The position numbers and the translations under genes are program-made. 17,961 bases of DNA from assembly GCA_002395085.1 (NCBI GenBank), contig DGVV01000134.1, positions 1 through 17,961 of the forward strand, read 5' to 3'. Positions 14,717-17,961 of the stretch are shown here, in pieces. The DNA is from Ruminococcus sp. UBA4275 (GTDB taxonomy: Bacteria; Bacillota; Clostridia; Oscillospirales; Ruminococcaceae). Numbering within the stretch: position 1 is the stretch's first letter; every line of letters starts with the position of its first letter. Under the pieces are notes generated by a model. It searched no databases and was not told the origin of the DNA. It saw nothing but the letters and a program-made list of their open reading frames with translations.

Positions 14717-15124
14717 TTACTTGTTCATTGAGGAGACGCGCAGACGGTTGACCGCACGGCGGAGTTTTGCTTCCGCACGTTCGAGTTCCTGTTCCGTTTT
14801 GCTGTTTTCTTTCCGGCGCAGGGCATCCGCTTCCGAACGCTTCGCCCAGTCCACGTCAATATCCTCAGCCCATTCCGCGGCATTTGCCAGAACAGCAGTC
14901 TGTTCCGGCGAGACCTTCACCGCGCCGCCGGAAACGGCAGCGATCCGTTCGCTGCCGTCTTCCAGCGTAATCCGCAGCGGACCTGCCGGCACCGCCGCCA
15001 CATACTTCTCATGCTTTGCAAGAATACCCACATCGCCCTCTGTCGTGCGGATAATCACGCGCTGCACATTGCCCTCAAAAAACACCTTTTCCGGTGTAAT
15101 GATCTGGAGCGGAAACGTACTCAT
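14717..15124 (-). CDS. atpC: F1Fo ATP synthase epsilon subunit
   Basis: A 135-residue epsilon subunit. The N-terminal beta-sandwich (about 1-85) starts STFPLQIITPEKVFFEGNV and contains GDVGILAKHEKYVAAVPAG, the family signature; the C-terminal part (about 88-135) is the helical hairpin. It links gamma to the c ring and regulates the enzyme. Its start overlaps the atpD stop by four bases (ATGA), with GGAAGGTGA just upstream. It ends the canonical atp gene order here. Confidence 0.96.
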   Translation of the reverse strand: MSTFPLQIITPEKVFFEGNVQRVIIRTTEGDVGILAKHEKYVAAVPAGPLRITLEDGSERIAAVSGGAVKVSPEQTAVLANAAEWAEDIDVDWAKRSEADALRRKENSKTEQELERAEAKLRRAVNRLRVSSMNK

Positions 15125-16545
15125 TCTGCGTCACCTTCCATGGCTTTCGCCTTTTCCAGCACATCGTCGATCGTGCCGGCAAACAGGAATGCCGATTCCG
15201 GAATATCATCATGCTCGCCGTCGATGATCTCACGGAAACCGCGGATCGTCTCTGCAATCGGGACATACTTACCCTGCATACCGGTGAACTGTTCCGCAAC
15301 CGAGAAAGGCTGCGAAAGGAATCTCTGCACCTTTCTGGCGCGGCTGACCGTCATCTTATCCTCATCGGAGAGTTCATCCATGCCCATGATGGCAATGATG
15401 TCCTGCAATTCAGTATAGCGCTGAAGGATGGTCTGCACCTGCCGTGCAACGCGGTAATGCTCCTCACCGACGATCTCCGGCGACAGAATACGCGAGCTGG
15501 ATTCCAGCGGATCAACCGCCGGATAAATACCGAGCGAAGCAATCTGACGGGAGAGAACGGTGGTAGCATCGAGGTGTGCGAACGTGGTCGCAGGTGCGGG
15601 GTCGGTCAGGTCATCGGCAGGCACGTAGACCGCCTGCACGGAAGTGATCGAGCCCTTTCCTGTGGATGTAATACGCTCCTGCAAAGCGCCCATTTCAGTC
15701 GCGAGCGTCGGCTGATAGCCAACGGCAGAAGGCATACGGCCAAGCAGCGCGGAAACCTCCGAGCCTGCCTGCGTGAAACGGAAAATATTGTCGATGAACA
15801 GCAGCACATCCTGTCCCTCGGTATCACGGAAATATTCCGCCATCGTAAGGCCGGAAAGTGCGACGCGCATTCTTGCGCCGGGCGGCTCATTCATCTGACC
15901 GTACACAAGGCAGGTCTTTTCGAGAACGCCGCTGTCCTTCATTTCGTGGTAGAGGTCATTGCCCTCACGGGTACGTTCACCGACACCGGTGAACACGGAG
16001 ATGCCGCCATGCTGATTGGCGACGTTGTTGATCAGCTCCTGAATCAGAACGGTCTTGCCGACGCCCGCACCGCCGAACAGACCGATCTTACCGCCCTTGA
16101 GGTACGGCGCGATCAGGTCAATAACCTTGATGCCGGTTTCCAGCACCTCAGAAGATGCCGCCTGCTCCTCATAGGAAGGGGCATCGCGGTGGATGGGCCA
16201 GCGCTCCTCTGTTGCGGGGGCGGGCTGCTCATCAACCGGATCACCGAGCAGATTAAACACTCTGCCGAGGGTCTCTCTGCCGACCGGTACTCTGATCGGG
16301 CTGCCGGTATCGACCGCATCCAGCCCGCGGACGAGACCGTCCGTGCTGCTCATTGCGATGCAGCGGACAATGTCGTCACCGATATGCTGTGCAACCTCCA
16401 GCACCAGCTTCTGCCCGTTGTTGTCGCATTCAATTGCGTTGAGCAGTCTGGGCAGCTCGTGCTTCTGGAAGCGCACGTCCACAACAGCACCGATGATCTG
16501 CACGATCTTACCGATGCCGCCGCGCTTTGCTTCTTCAATTGCCAT
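15121..16545 (-). CDS. atpD: F1Fo ATP synthase beta subunit
   Basis: A 474-residue catalytic beta subunit. It has GGAGVGKT (158-165; K164, T165), the catalytic-glutamate region GERTREGND (189-197), ALSGLTMAEYFRDTEGQD, LLFIDNIFRFTQAGSEVSAL (Walker B region) and the DELSDED loop. The length is normal and nothing is broken. It lies 36 nt after atpG. The ribosome site is weak (AGTGAG nine bases before ATG), unusual for a highly used subunit. It overlaps atpC by four bases. Confidence 0.98.
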   Translation of the reverse strand: MAIEEAKRGGIGKIVQIIGAVVDVRFQKHELPRLLNAIECDNNGQKLVLEVAQHIGDDIVRCIAMSSTDGLVRGLDAVDTGSPIRVPVGRETLGRVFNLLGDPVDEQPAPATEERWPIHRDAPSYEEQAASSEVLETGIKVIDLIAPYLKGGKIGLFGGAGVGKTVLIQELINNVANQHGGISVFTGVGERTREGNDLYHEMKDSGVLEKTCLVYGQMNEPPGARMRVALSGLTMAEYFRDTEGQDVLLFIDNIFRFTQAGSEVSALLGRMPSAVGYQPTLATEMGALQERITSTGKGSITSVQAVYVPADDLTDPAPATTFAHLDATTVLSRQIASLGIYPAVDPLESSSRILSPEIVGEEHYRVARQVQTILQRYTELQDIIAIMGMDELSDEDKMTVSRARKVQRFLSQPFSVAEQFTGMQGKYVPIAETIRGFREIIDGEHDDIPESAFLFAGTIDDVLEKAKAMEGDAE

Positions 16546-16581
16546 TTTGTAAGGCTCACTTTCTGTTGAGGATTGCGCGTA

Positions 16582-17448
16582 TTACTCCTGTGCATTCGCG
16601 CCGGAGACAATCTCCGTCAGCTCCTGCGTAATGGAAGCCTGCCGCGCACGGTTGTATTTCAGCGAGAGATCGTCGATCATCTCCTGTGCATTGTCGGTAG
16701 CATTTTCCATTGCCATACGGCGTGCTGCCTGTTCGGAAGCGTAGGTATCAACAATGGTGCAGTACAGCACACCCGCGAGATACTGCGGAATCAGCGAATC
16801 GAACACGGCTTCCGGACTGGGCTCATAATTCGTGAGGCTCTGCACGCCGGGATTGCGTTCGAGATTCGGCACCGGAATGACCTGCATCTGCCGTGCCTCC
16901 TGCGTCAGCGGGGAGACCATATTGGTAAAGAAAACCTCCACCAGTGCCAGATGTCCCTGATCAAAAAGACCGGTGATATGCTGTGCCATAGCGAGCGCGG
17001 TGTATGTGGTGACCGTCTCACCGATGTTATCGAATGTACCGAGGATGCGGTTTCCGGATTTTGCGAAATGCTCCGAAGCCTTCTTGCCCACAGTCATGAG
17101 GATGACCTCACGCCCCTGAGCTTCCAGCTCTTTGATGCGCGCATCAGCGCGGCGGAACACATTGATATTGAAGCCGCCTGCAAGACCGCGGTCACCCGCC
17201 ATAACGACAAGCAATGCCGCACCGGTCTCCCGCAGCTCCGTATAAGCCGAATGGAATCCGACCGCCTCAGAGGCGATCTCACTCATGGTCTGGTAGAGCA
17301 GATTGAAGAACGGCACAGCCTGATCTGCACGCTCCTTCGCCTTGCGCAGCTTGGAGGAGGAGACCAGCTCCATTGCCTTCGTGATCTGCATGGTGCTTTC
17401 GACGCTCTTGATACGCCGCTTGATTGCCTTCATATTGGAGGCTGCCAT
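16582..17448 (-). CDS. atpG: F1Fo ATP synthase gamma subunit
   Basis: A 288-residue central-stalk subunit. The N-terminal helix (NMKAIKRRIKSVESTMQITK ... AMELVSSSKLRKAKERA) and the C-terminal helix (RRMAMENATDNAQEMIDDLS ... YNRARQASITQELTEIV) form the rotating coiled coil; MAGDRGLAGGFN marks the conserved Rossmann-like middle. A GGAGG site lies eight bases upstream of the ATG. It follows atpA by 15 nt. Confidence 0.97.
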   Translation of the reverse strand: MAASNMKAIKRRIKSVESTMQITKAMELVSSSKLRKAKERADQAVPFFNLLYQTMSEIASEAVGFHSAYTELRETGAALLVVMAGDRGLAGGFNINVFRRADARIKELEAQGREVILMTVGKKASEHFAKSGNRILGTFDNIGETVTTYTALAMAQHITGLFDQGHLALVEVFFTNMVSPLTQEARQMQVIPVPNLERNPGVQSLTNYEPSPEAVFDSLIPQYLAGVLYCTIVDTYASEQAARRMAMENATDNAQEMIDDLSLKYNRARQASITQELTEIVSGANAQE

Positions 17449-17463
17449 GTTTCACACCTCCGC

Positions 17464-17961
17464 TCACACAAACCGCTGCACGAATTCCGTAATGACCGTT
17501 TTCAGTGCCTGTTCATTTTCGGGAGAGAGCTTGCCGGTCGAGGTAATGCCGGAGATGATCTCGCCGTGTGTCTCATCAATCTCAGTGAGCAAAGCCTGTT
17601 CAAACTCTGCAATGCGGCTGACAGGAACATCCCGCAGGAGATTGTTGGTGACGGCATAGAGGATCACGACCTGATTTGCCGCAGAAAGCGGGGCGGATTT
17701 TCCCTGCTTCAGCACCTCCACAACGCGCTCGCCCTTTGCCAGACGTTCCTTGGTATCCTTATCGAGATCCGAACCGAACTGCGAGAATGCCTGCAATTCA
17801 CGGTACTGCGAATAGGTCAGCTTGAGTGAACCCGAAACCTTCTTCATCGCTGGAATCTGCGCCGCAGAACCGACACGCGAGACCGAGATGCCGGGGTTGA
17901 CCGCCGGACGGACGCCGGCATTGAACAGATCTGTTTCGAGGAAGATCTGACCGTCGGTGAT
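17464..17961 (-). CDS. atpA: F1Fo ATP synthase alpha subunit, C-terminal part
   Basis: The frame enters from the window's right edge, so only the last 165 residues are seen of a roughly 500-residue protein. It begins ITDGQIFLETDLFNAGVRPA and continues VNPGISVSRVGSAAQIPAMK, the highly conserved alpha-subunit segment with the arginine finger (SVSRVG), followed by the C-terminal helical domain. The ATG at 17847 is internal. It is the first of the four atp genes visible here. Confidence 0.97.
   Translation of the reverse strand: MTDGQIFLETDLFNAGVRPAVNPGISVSRVGSAAQIPAMKKVSGSLKLTYSQYRELQAFSQFGSDLDKDTKERLAKGERVVEVLKQGKSAPLSAANQVVILYAVTNNLLRDVPVSRIAEFEQALLTEIDETHGEIISGITSTGKLSPENEQALKTVITEFVQRFV

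Noticed and set aside
15211..17829. Long plus-strand frames antisense to atpD, atpG and atpA
   Set aside because: Shadows of highly conserved ATP synthase genes.
1..17961. CRISPR arrays, tRNA or rRNA genes, insertion sequences with intact transposase
   Set aside because: None seen on either strand by reading; only the recombinase stub points to mobile DNA.

Overview
The window looks like a chromosomal segment of a fibre-degrading, cellulosome-forming Ruminococcus (Oscillospiraceae, Clostridia), near R. champanellensis / R. flavefaciens in style. The grounds are two secreted plant-cell-wall enzymes carrying dockerins (GH43-CBM22-dockerin-CE1 and GH5-Thr linker-dockerin), an [FeFe]-hydrogenase maturase (HydF), GGAGG-type ribosome binding sites and moderate-to-high GC. 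The species is inferred from gene content, not proven.

Layout, left to right. (1) 1-2986, plus strand: a polyamine operon with the C-terminal part of carboxy(nor)spermidine synthase, then carboxynorspermidine decarboxylase (start overlaps the previous stop by one base), then agmatine deiminase. Together they give agmatine -> N-carbamoylputrescine and putrescine -> carboxyspermidine -> spermidine. The linking N-carbamoylputrescine amidase is not in the window. (2) 2993-4324, plus strand: a clear extended -10 promoter, a CysK-type cysteine synthase, and a 102-residue membrane protein ending in an Ada-like cysteine (zinc-binding-like) motif. (3) 4325-4667: a convergent gene-free junction with several hairpins, including a 15-bp perfect terminator stem. 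(4) 4668-6393, minus strand: an ECF sigma factor and a membrane-anchored putative anti-sigma factor that overlap by 95 nt. (5) 6553-7391: a graveyard region with a 5'-truncated dockerin-protein fragment, a terminator, and a 23-codon stub of a serine recombinase that keeps its promoter, an inverted repeat around that promoter, its ribosome binding site and a terminator. (6) 7392-10574, minus strand: the large four-module cellulosomal hemicellulase with its own sigma-A-type promoter and a dyad just after the predicted start of transcription. (7) 10954-12150, minus strand: hydF. (8) 12205-13962, minus strand: GH5 endoglucanase with dockerin, closed by a strong terminator. (9) 14012-17961, minus strand: the distal half of the F1Fo ATP synthase operon (atpA C-terminus, atpG, atpD, atpC), followed by an unrecognised two-TM membrane protein and then, 49 bases on, the GH5 gene.

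The genes fit a strict fermenter: extracellular hydrolases attached to a cellulosome feed sugars in, hydrogenase (via HydF) disposes of electrons, and F-type ATPase handles the ion gradient. The parts least explained by standard annotation are the recombinase stub with its promoter-flanking inverted repeat, the orphan dockerin fragment, the Ada-like membrane protein, and the sigma/anti-sigma overlap.
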